Assembly: GCA_963518955.1 (NCBI GenBank)
Contig: CAUQKI010000001.1
Coordinates: forward strand, 186,001-250,000
Length of the DNA stretch: 64,000 bases
Direction of reading: 5' to 3'
From: JABCPE02 sp963518955
GTDB lineage: Bacteria > Bacteroidota > Bacteroidia > Flavobacteriales > Weeksellaceae
Shown: positions 36,968-44,979 of the stretch, piece by piece
Numbering within the stretch: the first letter of the stretch is position 1
Layout of the letters: each line of letters opens with the position of its first letter
The notes under the pieces: model-generated
What the model was told of the DNA's origin: nothing
Databases searched by the model: none
Seen by the model: only the letters and a program-made list of their open reading frames with translations
Translations under genes and position numbers: made by a program

Positions 36968-37729
36968 ATGATTTTTAAGACAAAAAAAGATAAAAAGTAT
37001 CACTTCATAGAGAAAGGAGAAGGCCATCCTATGGTTCTTCTGCATGGGCTTATGGGAGGACTCAGCAATTTCGAGGAAATGGCTGAATTCTTCGCTGAAA
37101 AGGGTTTCAAAGTATTTGTTCCACAGCTGCCTATCTATGACTTACCTGTGCTAAATACCAACCTTACAGCGATTTCAAAATTTGTAGGAAAATTCATCAA
37201 ACAAGAAATAGGAAAACCTGTCACTGTGGTAGGAAACTCCATGGGAGGACACATAGGACTTATACTTACTTTAGCTCGTCCAGAATATGTTCATTCTCTT
37301 GTCCTTACAGGAAGTTCGGGACTTTACGAGCGTTCTTTCGGAGATAGCTTTCCTAGAAAAAGCGACAAAGAATACATCAAAAGAAAAACTCAAGAAGTTT
37401 TCTACAACCCTGATGTAGCGACAGATGAGCTTGTAGACGAAGTTTTCGGCATTGTAAATGACCGAATAAAAGGCATAAAAACAGTAATGCTTGCAAGAAG
37501 CGCCATCAAACATAATATGCAGAATGAACTGCCTAACATCAAGTGTCCTACCTGCATCATCTGGGGAAAACAAGACAATGTAACTCCGCCAGATGTGGCC
37601 ATAGAAATGAACAGGCTGATACCTAATTCGGATCTGTTTTGGATAGACCAATGTGGACACGCCGCGATGATGGAAAAACCAGAGGAATTTAATGGAATTC
37701 TCTACAACTGGTTAAAAGATAAAGTTTAA
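36968..37729 (+). CDS. Alpha/beta hydrolase
   Basis: 253 residues from the ATG at 36968 (an in-frame GTG at 36956 is possible but too near the promoter). The catalytic triad is visible: nucleophile S91 in VGNSMGGHIG, D203 in WGKQDNVTPP and H231 in QCGHAAMMEKPEEF. The oxyanion region is VLLHGLMGG. Substrate is unknown; esterase or C-C hydrolase activities are both possible. In flavobacteria a hydrolase of this kind often lies next to engB and the dcw cluster, as here. A terminator follows. Confidence 0.85.
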   Translation: MIFKTKKDKKYHFIEKGEGHPMVLLHGLMGGLSNFEEMAEFFAEKGFKVFVPQLPIYDLPVLNTNLTAISKFVGKFIKQEIGKPVTVVGNSMGGHIGLILTLARPEYVHSLVLTGSSGLYERSFGDSFPRKSDKEYIKRKTQEVFYNPDVATDELVDEVFGIVNDRIKGIKTVMLARSAIKHNMQNELPNIKCPTCIIWGKQDNVTPPDVAIEMNRLIPNSDLFWIDQCGHAAMMEKPEEFNGILYNWLKDKV

Positions 37730-37730
37730 C

Positions 37731-37761
37731 AAATGGAAGTTAGTTACTAGCTTCCATTTTT
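37731..37761 (+). terminator. Terminator after the hydrolase
   Basis: A 13-base stem (37731-37743 with 37747-37759, one G-T pair) with the loop TTA, followed by T's. It sits just after the hydrolase stop and before engB. Confidence 0.75.
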
Positions 37762-37779
37762 CAAATACAAAATTTAGAA

Positions 37780-38388
37780 ATGAAAATAAAATCTGTTTCA
37801 TTCGTAAAAAGCAGCCAAAAATGGCAGGACTGCCCAGAACCGAACCTCCCAGAATACGCTTTCATCGGGCGAAGTAATGTAGGAAAATCCTCTCTGATAA
37901 ACGCCCTGATGAACCAAAAAGACTTAGCGAAAACCTCGCAGACACCAGGGAAAACACAGCTTATCAATCATTTTTTGGTCAATCAAGAATGGTATCTTAC
38001 CGACCTGCCTGGCTACGGCTATGCAAGGGTTTCTAAGTCACAAAGAAAAGATTTCGAAAAGCTGATTACTAACTATATTCTCAACAGAGAAAACCTCGTT
38101 CATTTGTTTGTTTTGGTAGATATCCGCCACCTACCGCAGAAAATAGATTTGGAGTTTATAGAATGGTGTGGAGAAAACCAAATTTCTTTTTCCATCATCT
38201 TCACTAAATCAGACAAGATGAAAACCCAAGCTGCCGCAGAAAAAAGCGTTGCGGAATACAAAAAAATTCTTTTGGAAACTTGGGAAGAACTGCCCAATAT
38301 TTTTATCACTTCAGCAGAGAAAAAACTGGGCGGAGAGCAGATTTTGGATTTCATAGAAGAAACCAACAAAATCATTTCTGCTAAATGA
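37780..38388 (+). CDS. engB: Ribosome biogenesis GTPase EngB/YsxC
   Basis: 202 residues, a small TRAFAC-class GTPase needed for 50S assembly. The G1 loop GRSNVGKS is at residues 30-37, G2 TPGKTQ, G3 DLPGYGYARV with the typical YGYA after it, and G4 TKSDK. The length is normal. Its TGA stop is overlapped by an ATG (ATGA at 38385), the first of three such junctions with tiny downstream genes. Confidence 0.96.
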   Translation: MKIKSVSFVKSSQKWQDCPEPNLPEYAFIGRSNVGKSSLINALMNQKDLAKTSQTPGKTQLINHFLVNQEWYLTDLPGYGYARVSKSQRKDFEKLITNYILNRENLVHLFVLVDIRHLPQKIDLEFIEWCGENQISFSIIFTKSDKMKTQAAAEKSVAEYKKILLETWEELPNIFITSAEKKLGGEQILDFIEETNKIISAK

Positions 38389-38617
38389 AATTTATAGAAA
38401 TTATTGGCTGTTGATTGCTTTATGCCCAATAATAGCGAGTAATATTATCAGTTTCTTCGTGTGGAACTTATCCGAGTCTTTATTATGGTGCATCATTACT
38501 GAAGGATGTGGGATTTTAGCGGGAATATATTTAGCAGAATACATTAGGAAAAAATATGGTTGTTCTAATTTCTACTCCAAACTAATGAACACCTCAGATT
38601 TAGATGAAAACCCATGA
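38385..38617 (+). pseudogene. Tiny membrane protein coupled to engB, apparently frameshifted
   Basis: An ATG overlapping the engB stop opens MKFIEIIGC and then hits a TGA at 38412. One frame over, a long hydrophobic stretch continues (LIALCPIIASNIISFF, then a second helix and a charged tail, KKYGCSNFYSKLMNTSDLDENP) to 38617. Adding one base near 38405-38411 (for example TGGTTG for TGTTG) joins them into one two-helix protein of about 77 residues. A TTG at 38411 could instead start a 68-residue form. The position of the ATG overlap supports the joined form. Function unknown. Confidence 0.5.
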
Positions 38618-38997
38618 AAAATAATATAATTAAATATGTCATTATAGGATTAGGACTATTAGCCGCAGGTATATTTTTGAAAAATTTATTCAAAGATAAA
38701 CCTAAACAAAATGAAGCGATTATCAATGACTGGAAAAAAGACCAAAACGGCTGTCTAAAACTAAGAACTGAGAACCTCGCTATTGAACTAATAGCAAAAC
38801 ACAACCTAGACCACTCTTCAAAAGAAAAATTTATAAATGTTTTTGGAGAACCCAATGAAAAAAAATTTATCAATGATGCAGAAGTGTTAGTCTATTATTT
38901 TGATACTTTATGCCATACCCAAGAGCAAGATAAATGCTATGCTGAATTCCATTTCAAAAGAGGACTATTAACCTCAACAGAGTTTCTATGTGAATGA
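38614..38997 (+). CDS. Small membrane-anchored protein, unknown
   Basis: 127 residues. A single N-terminal helix (about 6-26, YVIIGLGLLAAGIFLKNLF) anchors a soluble domain of about 100 residues with four cysteines (NGCLKL, DTLCHT, DKCYAE and a last one two residues from the end). The segment VFGEPNEKKFINDAEVLVYYFD recalls the small BamE/SmpA-like fold, where a glycine-proline turn precedes beta strands, but the match is loose. It starts in an ATGA overlap with the previous gene and ends in another with the next. Confidence 0.7.
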   Translation: MKNNIIKYVIIGLGLLAAGIFLKNLFKDKPKQNEAIINDWKKDQNGCLKLRTENLAIELIAKHNLDHSSKEKFINVFGEPNEKKFINDAEVLVYYFDTLCHTQEQDKCYAEFHFKRGLLTSTEFLCE

Positions 38998-39285
38998 AAA
39001 ACAGAAAATTATTACTTCTATCTTTTAGTATATGTATTACTAGGGACTATGGTTGTACTCGTAAGTTTCCCTAAATTCCAAACATTTGGCTTCAACCACG
39101 AACACCCTCTTTGGCTGCCTTTAGTTATTTTTACCTTACCTGTGAATATACTTCTATTTGGTTTAGCAATGGTAGATTTATCTTTTTCTTTGATTTTTAT
39201 ACTACAAACCATTGTATTTCTGATTTGCTGGAGAATAATTCGTCTAATAATAAAAATATTATTAAATATCAGAAATAAAACATAA
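38994..39285 (+). pseudogene. Small three-helix membrane protein with a shifted start
   Basis: The ATG at 38994 overlaps the preceding stop (ATGA), but its frame closes after 26 codons. The alternative frame is open from 38998 and reads KTENYYFYLLVYVLLGTMVVLV, then SFPKFQTFGF and two more helices. If the A5 run at 38997-39001 had four A's, the ATG would lead straight into that frame and give a 96-residue protein. An ATG at 39049 could start a 78-residue version that lacks most of the first helix. No family is recognised. Confidence 0.5.
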
Positions 39286-39299
39286 ATATTTTTTATTCC

Positions 39300-40001
39300 C
39301 TACTTCTTCTCAAAAACATGAAAATCTCTCGTAAGCTGCAGATATTCATCCGAGTAGCATCGTGGCGAAACTTCTAAAACTAGTCCTTCCTCCTGAGGCT
39401 CTCCCTCACAAAAAGAAAACTCCAGCACACAGCGTTTTGCTTCAGTTTGTGGAGTGCCGCGCACTATTACTCTTCGCCTAAGTTTCAGCGCAAAATCTGC
39501 ACATTTTCCTATAAAAAAAGTCTCCGATGATTTTGGGATAATCACTGAAAACAATCCATTTTCAGCAAGTAAAGCCGAAGAATTCTGTATCAACTGCTCA
39601 AAATTAAGCTCCACCTGCTGCCGCGCCAAAATATCTTTTTGAGAGGAATCCATCTGCTCAAAATAAGGTGGATTGGAGAGAATTAAATCAAATTTTTCTT
39701 CAGAAATATAATTTTTAAAGTCAAAAAGCTCAGCTCTCATCCTATCTCTAAACGGCGAATTGCTAAAATTCTGCCCTGCCAGCTCCACCGCTTTTTCATT
39801 GATATCAAGCGCTAAAATCTCGGCTTTGGGATTTCGTTGGGCAGTCATCAGAGAAATCAGCCCTGTTCCTGTACCCACTTCCAGCACCCTGAAAGCCGCC
39901 TCACAAGATACCAATACTCCAAGCAAAACGCCATCTGTTCCCACTCGGAACACATTTTTGTCCTGCAAAATGCTGAATTGTTTGAAATGGAAAGGTTTCA
40001 T
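39300..40001 (-). CDS. trmN6: tRNA1(Val) adenine-37 N6-methyltransferase-like protein
   Basis: 233 residues from the ATG at 40001, which overlaps the glycosyltransferase stop (ATGA); a second ATG 12 bases further upstream is possible. It begins with FHFKQFSILQD, the family's usual start. The SAM loop is VLEVGTGTGL (about 39-48) and the adenine-methylating motif is NPPY (110-113). E. coli TrmN6 (YfiC) methylates A37 of tRNA-Val1. The C-terminal third is less conserved. The methylated tRNA here is inferred. Confidence 0.85.
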   Translation of the reverse strand: MKPFHFKQFSILQDKNVFRVGTDGVLLGVLVSCEAAFRVLEVGTGTGLISLMTAQRNPKAEILALDINEKAVELAGQNFSNSPFRDRMRAELFDFKNYISEEKFDLILSNPPYFEQMDSSQKDILARQQVELNFEQLIQNSSALLAENGLFSVIIPKSSETFFIGKCADFALKLRRRVIVRGTPQTEAKRCVLEFSFCEGEPQEEGLVLEVSPRCYSDEYLQLTRDFHVFEKK

Positions 40002-40759
40002 CCTTTGAACCATTTAGAATATTTCATAAAGCCGTTCACTGCCCATAGACAGGTGTAATACAAGGACTTTACCACCGAAAATCCCATAAATTCCCTATAA
40101 ACCAAATATTGGTCTTTTATGATGTCTTTTTTCTTTCGGGAAACGCTGCCTTCGCGCATTCTATATTTAGCCAAAGTCTTTTCCACAGGATATCCCTTAG
40201 GAATTACTTTTAATAAATTTAGCCACATCACATGGTCTTCTCGCTTACTTTTTACAGGAAATAAAAATTTACCCACTCTCTTTGTGTCATAAATGGTAGA
40301 AACAGGAGCTAGTCTACAAGTTTTCAGCAAATTAGAAAAAGTGACAATTGTATCCGCTTTGAAGTCTTTTAGAATTGGCTCCATTGTATATTCATCACAT
40401 CTTGAATAGCTACAATAGGCTAATTCCACTTTTTTTTCTTCCATAAAGCCTATCATAGTTTCCAGATATTCTGGATACCAAAGATCATCAGAGTCAAGAA
40501 ATGCAATATACCTTCCTGAAGCCCTTTCAAGGCTTTTGTTCCGTGCGTTTCCCGCGCCTCCATTTTGTTCGAGGACTTGCAGTTTTATTCTTGGGTCGTT
40601 ATATTTTTTGATGATTTCAGCCGTATTATCACTTGATTTATCATCGGTAATCAGCCACTCCCAATCCTGAAAAGTCTGGTCAAGAACGGATTTTATGGTC
40701 TCTTCTATAAATTCTGAAGAGTTATACGATGGCGTAATGATGGAAACTTTCGGTGTCAT
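39998..40759 (-). CDS. Family 2 glycosyltransferase
   Basis: 253 residues, GT-A fold from residue 1: KVSIITPSYNSSEFIEETIKSVL, then DDKSSDNT, GGAGNARNKSLERASGRYIAFLDSDDLW with the DSDD metal motif at about 93-96. It resembles capsule and O-antigen transferases such as the TuaG/WfgD type. No membrane helix; a hydrophobic tail may lie on the membrane. It follows nth with no gap and overlaps trmN6 by four bases, so the three form one leftward unit although their functions differ. Donor and acceptor unknown. Confidence 0.87.
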   Translation of the reverse strand: MTPKVSIITPSYNSSEFIEETIKSVLDQTFQDWEWLITDDKSSDNTAEIIKKYNDPRIKLQVLEQNGGAGNARNKSLERASGRYIAFLDSDDLWYPEYLETMIGFMEEKKVELAYCSYSRCDEYTMEPILKDFKADTIVTFSNLLKTCRLAPVSTIYDTKRVGKFLFPVKSKREDHVMWLNLLKVIPKGYPVEKTLAKYRMREGSVSRKKKDIIKDQYLVYREFMGFSVVKSLYYTCLWAVNGFMKYSKWFKG

Positions 40760-41383
40760 TTATTTTTCAAACATTTGTCTTGTGATAAAATCTTTTTCTA
40801 AACTCCAGTTCCTCGCTGGAGAATATTCTCTTCCGTAGGAAATAATCTGCAAATGTAGTTTATTCCAATCTTTCTTAGGGAAAAGTTTTTTGGCATCAGC
40901 TTCGGTTTGGACTACATTTTTACCTTCTGTCAGCTTCCAAAGTTTCATCAGCCGATGAATATGTGTATCCACGGGAAACGCTGGGAAACCAAACCACTGG
41001 CTCATCACCACAGAGGCGGTTTTGTGTCCTACACCTGGGAGTTTTTCTAATTCCTCAAAAGTCTGCGGCACCACACCTTCATAATCACTGAGCAGCATTT
41101 CTGCCATGCCTTTTAGGTTTTTGGCTTTGGTGTTTGAGAGACCGATTTCTTTTATTAAATCCTTTATTTCTGCTACTTCCAGTCTTGCCATGGCTTGTGG
41201 CGTTCCTGCAACTCGGAAAAGCTCAGGAGTGATTTCGTTCACTTTTTTATCCGTAGTCTGCGCCGAAAGAGCCACCGCTACCAACAGCGTATAGGCATCT
41301 GTATGGTGCAGGAAAATAGGAACTGTGGGATAGAGTTTGTCCAGCTCTCTTCTCACAAAATCGGCTCTTTGTTTTTTGGTCAT
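40760..41383 (-). CDS. nth: Endonuclease III-type DNA glycosylase without iron-sulfur cysteines
   Basis: 207 residues from the ATG at 41383 (an earlier TTG at 41389 is unnecessary). It has the helix-hairpin-helix LPGVGHKTA with catalytic K121 and the aspartate D139 in VDTHIHRL, so glycosylase/lyase activity on oxidised pyrimidines is expected. In E. coli Nth four cysteines near residues 187-203 bind a 4Fe-4S cluster. Here that region reads GREYSPARNWSLEKDF and the whole protein has no cysteine, so the cluster is lost. The rest aligns closely in length and motif spacing with E. coli Nth. Confidence 0.93.
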   Translation of the reverse strand: MTKKQRADFVRRELDKLYPTVPIFLHHTDAYTLLVAVALSAQTTDKKVNEITPELFRVAGTPQAMARLEVAEIKDLIKEIGLSNTKAKNLKGMAEMLLSDYEGVVPQTFEELEKLPGVGHKTASVVMSQWFGFPAFPVDTHIHRLMKLWKLTEGKNVVQTEADAKKLFPKKDWNKLHLQIISYGREYSPARNWSLEKDFITRQMFEK

Positions 41384-41442
41384 TATCAAAAGATTTGTCG
41401 CAAAAATAATGAAATAATAACATTTTTTTAATAAAAAATATT

Positions 41443-41459
41443 ATTTCTATTGTAGAAAT
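41443..41459. promoter_or_regulatory. 17-base palindrome upstream of nikR, operator candidate
   Basis: ATTTCTA, TTG, TAGAAAT: two perfect 7-base arms around three bases, ending 4 bases before the -7 box of nikR. The location suits a repressor site. Which regulator binds is unknown. Confidence 0.45.
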
Positions 41460-41463
41460 TCCC

Positions 41464-41471
41464 TATATTTG
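41464..41471 (+). promoter_or_regulatory. -7 box for nikR
   Basis: TATATTTG fits TAnnTTTG, 27 bases before the ATG. A second imperfect inverted repeat (41471-41477 with 41490-41497) covers the expected transcription start. Confidence 0.5.
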
Positions 41472-41498
41472 TTATAGTTATTTTTAATACTATTAACT

Positions 41499-41903
41499 AT
41501 GGGTATTGTTCGTTTTGGTGTTTCTTTGGAAGAAGACCTTTTGGAAGCTTTGGATAAATATAGTGAGGACAATTTGTTCAAGAATCGTTCTCAAGCCATT
41601 AGATACTTGATTAACAAGAGTTTAGTGGCTGAAAAATGGGATAAAGATGCCATGGTGGCTGGTTCTATTACTTTGGTGTTTGACCACCATAGAAGGGAGT
41701 TGGTAAATAAATTGACCAATATCCAGCATAGATATCATGACAATATTTTGTCTTCTCTGCACTTCCATTTGGAGCATGATTTGTGCATGGAAATCATCGC
41801 TGTGAAAGGAAAGGCTTCTACTTTGATAGAACTTGCTAACAGCCTGATTTCTGTAAAAGGAATAGAGCACGGAAAACTTACAACCACAAAGGCTGATAAA
41901 TAA
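41499..41903 (+). CDS. nikR: Nickel-responsive regulator NikR
   Basis: 134 residues. A ribbon-helix-helix DNA-binding domain (about 1-45, RFGVSLEEDLLEALDKYSED) is followed by an ACT-like metal domain. The four Ni ligands known from E. coli (H76, H87, H89, C95) have counterparts shifted by one: H77, H88, H90 and C96. So it should respond to nickel, usually by repressing nickel uptake. No nickel transporter or urease/hydrogenase gene is in this window, and its targets must be elsewhere. It has its own promoter with two inverted repeats around it. Confidence 0.92.
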   Translation: MGIVRFGVSLEEDLLEALDKYSEDNLFKNRSQAIRYLINKSLVAEKWDKDAMVAGSITLVFDHHRRELVNKLTNIQHRYHDNILSSLHFHLEHDLCMEIIAVKGKASTLIELANSLISVKGIEHGKLTTTKADK

Positions 41904-41914
41904 TTTTTAAAATA

Positions 41915-41944
41915 AAAAAGCAGAAATCTATATTTCTGCTTTTT
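41915..41944. terminator. Bidirectional terminator between nikR and the Spy-like gene
   Basis: A 13-base perfect stem (AAAAAGCAGAAAT with its complement) around the loop CTAT, giving T runs on both strands between two converging genes. Confidence 0.88.
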
Positions 41945-41949
41945 CGTTT

Positions 41950-42315
41950 TTAATTTCCTTTTATTTCTGGCTGTTCCATAGGTGGCGGAGGCGGCATTCT
42001 TCTTTCATCCTTTCTTTTTGCGTGGCTGGACTGCCATTTTTCATACTGCTCAGGCGTCAGGATTTTTTTGAGTTTTCTCTGATGCTTCTCATGAAGTTTC
42101 TCCTTGTCTGCTTTATGCTGTTTGCGAAGCTCTTCCAGTTGTTTTGTTTGTTTTTCGGAAAGATTTAGTTCTTCTAATCTCTTTCCTCTGCCTTCTTTAC
42201 CTCTTTCCATTTTTCTCTGCTCTGGACTATGGCAGTCATGTTCCCTTGGAGCTTCTTGTGCTGATGCAAAACCAAATACTCCGACTAATGCTAAACTTAA
42301 AATTAACTTTTTCAT
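41950..42315 (-). CDS. Spy/CpxP-like small periplasmic protein
   Basis: 121 residues from the ATG at 42315 (a TTG at 42324 is also in frame but the signal peptide fits the ATG). Signal peptide MKKLILSLALVGVFGFASA, then a charged helical region with ELNLSEKQTKQLEELRKQHKADKEKLHEKHQRKLKKILTPEQ, where an LTxxQ-like motif recalls Spy/CpxP chaperones and the LTPEQ repeats of the family. The tail is proline-rich (PPPPPME). A role in envelope stress or metal tolerance is possible; proximity to nikR is only a hint. Confidence 0.72.
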   Translation of the reverse strand: MKKLILSLALVGVFGFASAQEAPREHDCHSPEQRKMERGKEGRGKRLEELNLSEKQTKQLEELRKQHKADKEKLHEKHQRKLKKILTPEQYEKWQSSHAKRKDERRMPPPPPMEQPEIKGN

Positions 42316-42428
42316 AATGTTCAAATTTTTACGATTTTCTATTTGTTTGATTCGTTTTTTTGGTCAAGGTTAAACCCATGAAAGTTAAACTTATATTAAG
42401 TTTTCTTAAATTTCTTCTAAAGAATCAT

Positions 42429-42436
42429 TATCTTTG
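42429..42436 (+). promoter_or_regulatory. -7 box for the DPP IV gene
   Basis: TATCTTTG fits TAnnTTTG, 25 bases before the ATG at 42462. Confidence 0.5.
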
Positions 42437-42461
42437 GGTAACTTTCTAAAATTTATCTAAA

Positions 42462-44603
42462 ATGAAGATTTTATATCAAAAACTAATCTCTTGTGTCATT
42501 TTTAGTGTCTTTACGCTGAACTCCGCTCAGGAAATCACTTTAAATAAAATACACTCAGGGTATTACAGAACCGAGTTTATCTATGGGATAAACTCCATGA
42601 ATGATGGAGAACACTACACAGTTTTGGAAAAAGAGGGAATCGTAAAATATTCCTACAAAACAGGAAAAAAAATAGAAACCATCTTAGAGGCTAAGATACA
42701 GGACTATACATTTTCTCACGATGAGAGTAAAGTACTGGTTCTGAACGAACAACAGCCCATCTACCGCCATTCTTTCCTAGGAAAATACCATGTAGTAAAT
42801 CTAAGTAAAAACGGAAAAACAACTGCCCTAAACAACGGAAACTGGGTTCAGGAGCCTAAATTCTCTCCTGATGGAAGGTTCGTTGCTTTTATCTCTGGGA
42901 ATAATCTTTATTACCAAGACCTCAGCTCAGAAAAAATCACCCAAATTACTTTCGATGGTGAGAAAAATAAAATCATCAACGGACTGGCAGACTGGGTTTA
43001 TGAGGAGGAATTTGGACATGCAGATATGTACCAATGGACAAAAAACAGCGAAAGTCTGGTTTTCGTGAAATTTGATGAAAGCCAAGTAAAAGAAATGAAC
43101 ATGCAGGTTTTCAATGGAAATCTGTATCCGCAGGATTTTCGTTTCAAATATCCGAAAGCAGGAGAAGAAAACTCAAAAGTTTCGGTATACGCCTATGATT
43201 TAAAACTAAATAAATCCACACAAATAAATCTTGCTAACTTTGAAACTTATTATATTCCACAGGTTTTCCAAACTTCGCTGCCAAATGAAATTGCGATAGC
43301 GACTTCCAACAGACACCAGAACAAGTTGGAAATCATCAAAATAAATACTAAAAACTATTCTACCAAGAAAATCCTAACCGAAACGGATGCCGCTTGGATA
43401 GAAACGGACAATCTTTCTTTGGAGTTTTTGGAGGACAATTCTTTCCTTTGGGCTTCGGAAAGAGATGGTTTCAGACATTTTTATTGGTACACGCCTGACG
43501 GAAAACTCAAAAAACAAATCACCAAAGGCAACTGGGAAATCACTGATTATTATGGTTTTAGCCCTAAAAATTCTGAAATCTTGGTGCAGACCACCGAAAA
43601 AGGCAGCACCAATAGAGTGGTGAGCAAAATAAACATCAAGACAGGGAAAAAGCAGATAGTTTCTGAATTAAATGGAACTAATAATGCTGATTTCAGCAAG
43701 TCTTTCCAATATTTTATCAACACACATTCTTCCGCAGAACAGCCGAACACTTACACTTTAAGGGATTTTAACGGAAAAACTCTGCGAGAATTACAGAATA
43801 ATAATTCTGCACTGAAAAAACTGCAGTCAGATGGTTTCGTAACCAAAGAATTTTTCCAAATTCCAAACAAAAACGGCGACCAGATGAATGCTTGGATGAT
43901 AAAACCCAAAGACTTCTCGCCTAACAAAAAATATCCTGTGCTGATGTACCAGTATTCTGGGCCTGGCTCCCAGCAGGTAAGCAACGCTTGGGACGGCAGA
44001 AATGCTATTTGGTTTAACCTTTTGGCTCAAAAAGGATACATTGTGCTTTGTGTAGATGGGCGTGGAACGGGCTATCGTGGAACGAAGTATAAAAAAGCAA
44101 CTTACAAGAATTTAGGAAAATTCGAGATAGAAGATCAAATCGCTGCTGCACAGTGGATTGGTTCACAGAGCTTTGTAGATGCTGGACGAATTGGAATATT
44201 CGGATGGAGTTTCGGAGGATATATGGCAAGTCTGGCGATGACCAAAGGAGCAGATGTTTTCAAGGTAGGAATTGCTGTAGCACCAGTAACCACTTGGCGT
44301 TATTATGATACGATCTATACGGAAAGATATCTACAAACTCCACAAGAAAACCCAAAAGGATACGACGAAAACTCGCCTATCAATTTCGCTGACCTAATGA
44401 AAGGTAAATACCTGCTAATCCACGGAACAGCGGATGACAATGTCCACTATCAAAATGCAGTAGAAATGGCGGAAGCTCTTATTCAGAAAAACAAAGAATT
44501 TGAGTTCATGACCTATCCAGACAAAAATCATGGAATATATGGTGGAAACACAAGACTTCACCTACACCAAAAGATGACAGATTTTATTCTAAATAACCTA
44601 TAA
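42462..44603 (+). CDS. Dipeptidyl peptidase IV-like serine peptidase (S9 family)
   Basis: 713 residues. After a signal peptide (to about 23, NSAQ) comes the eight-bladed beta propeller (DPPIV_N) and then the alpha/beta hydrolase domain from about 470. Active site: S583 in GWSFGGY, D658 in HGTADDN and H690 in KNHGIYG. The propeller contains the double-glutamate motif of DPP IV in DWVYEEEFG, which reads the free N-terminus of the substrate. It would remove X-Pro or X-Ala dipeptides in the periplasm. The POT transporter further along could then import dipeptides. Confidence 0.93.
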   Translation: MKILYQKLISCVIFSVFTLNSAQEITLNKIHSGYYRTEFIYGINSMNDGEHYTVLEKEGIVKYSYKTGKKIETILEAKIQDYTFSHDESKVLVLNEQQPIYRHSFLGKYHVVNLSKNGKTTALNNGNWVQEPKFSPDGRFVAFISGNNLYYQDLSSEKITQITFDGEKNKIINGLADWVYEEEFGHADMYQWTKNSESLVFVKFDESQVKEMNMQVFNGNLYPQDFRFKYPKAGEENSKVSVYAYDLKLNKSTQINLANFETYYIPQVFQTSLPNEIAIATSNRHQNKLEIIKINTKNYSTKKILTETDAAWIETDNLSLEFLEDNSFLWASERDGFRHFYWYTPDGKLKKQITKGNWEITDYYGFSPKNSEILVQTTEKGSTNRVVSKINIKTGKKQIVSELNGTNNADFSKSFQYFINTHSSAEQPNTYTLRDFNGKTLRELQNNNSALKKLQSDGFVTKEFFQIPNKNGDQMNAWMIKPKDFSPNKKYPVLMYQYSGPGSQQVSNAWDGRNAIWFNLLAQKGYIVLCVDGRGTGYRGTKYKKATYKNLGKFEIEDQIAAAQWIGSQSFVDAGRIGIFGWSFGGYMASLAMTKGADVFKVGIAVAPVTTWRYYDTIYTERYLQTPQENPKGYDENSPINFADLMKGKYLLIHGTADDNVHYQNAVEMAEALIQKNKEFEFMTYPDKNHGIYGGNTRLHLHQKMTDFILNNL

Positions 44604-44607
44604 AAAT

Positions 44608-44638
44608 AAAAAAGCCAGAAAAAAATTCTGGCTTTTTT
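44608..44638. terminator. Bidirectional terminator after the DPP IV gene
   Basis: A 13-base stem (AAAAAAGCCAGAA with its complement) around five A's, between converging genes. T runs on both strands. Confidence 0.88.
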
Positions 44639-44641
44639 TAT

Positions 44642-44959
44642 TTATTCTCCTTTCTTATTTTTATAACTGTTATACCCTGCATAAGCGAGATAAAGTGCTG
44701 CTCCAATAAAGAATAGCAAAACTGTAATAGATCCACCTAAATCATACAGAAGATTGATAAGTCTATTCATCTTGATAGTTCCTCCTTCTTTCTCCCATTT
44801 TACAAGTTCTAAGTAGTAATAAACTCCAAAACCTAAAACACCAACTGCAAGCACCAAACTACCTAAAAGAGGGAGTAGCGGGTTTTTACTTGATTTGTTT
44901 TCGTACATACTTCTCTCGATGAATTTTTCATCTGTTTCGTTTTTGTTCTCGTTGCTCAT
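44642..44959 (-). CDS. Two-helix membrane protein, unknown
   Basis: 105 residues: a charged N-terminal stretch (MSNENKNETDEKFIERSMY), then two helices (about 29-48 and 74-95). No family recognised. It is the last gene of a leftward three-gene set with a lipoprotein and a one-helix protein, ending at the shared terminator. All three have no clear homologue that I know. Confidence 0.7.
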   Translation of the reverse strand: MSNENKNETDEKFIERSMYENKSSKNPLLPLLGSLVLAVGVLGFGVYYYLELVKWEKEGGTIKMNRLINLLYDLGGSITVLLFFIGAALYLAYAGYNSYKNKKGE

Positions 44960-44979
44960 AAAAATATAATTTTAAATAT

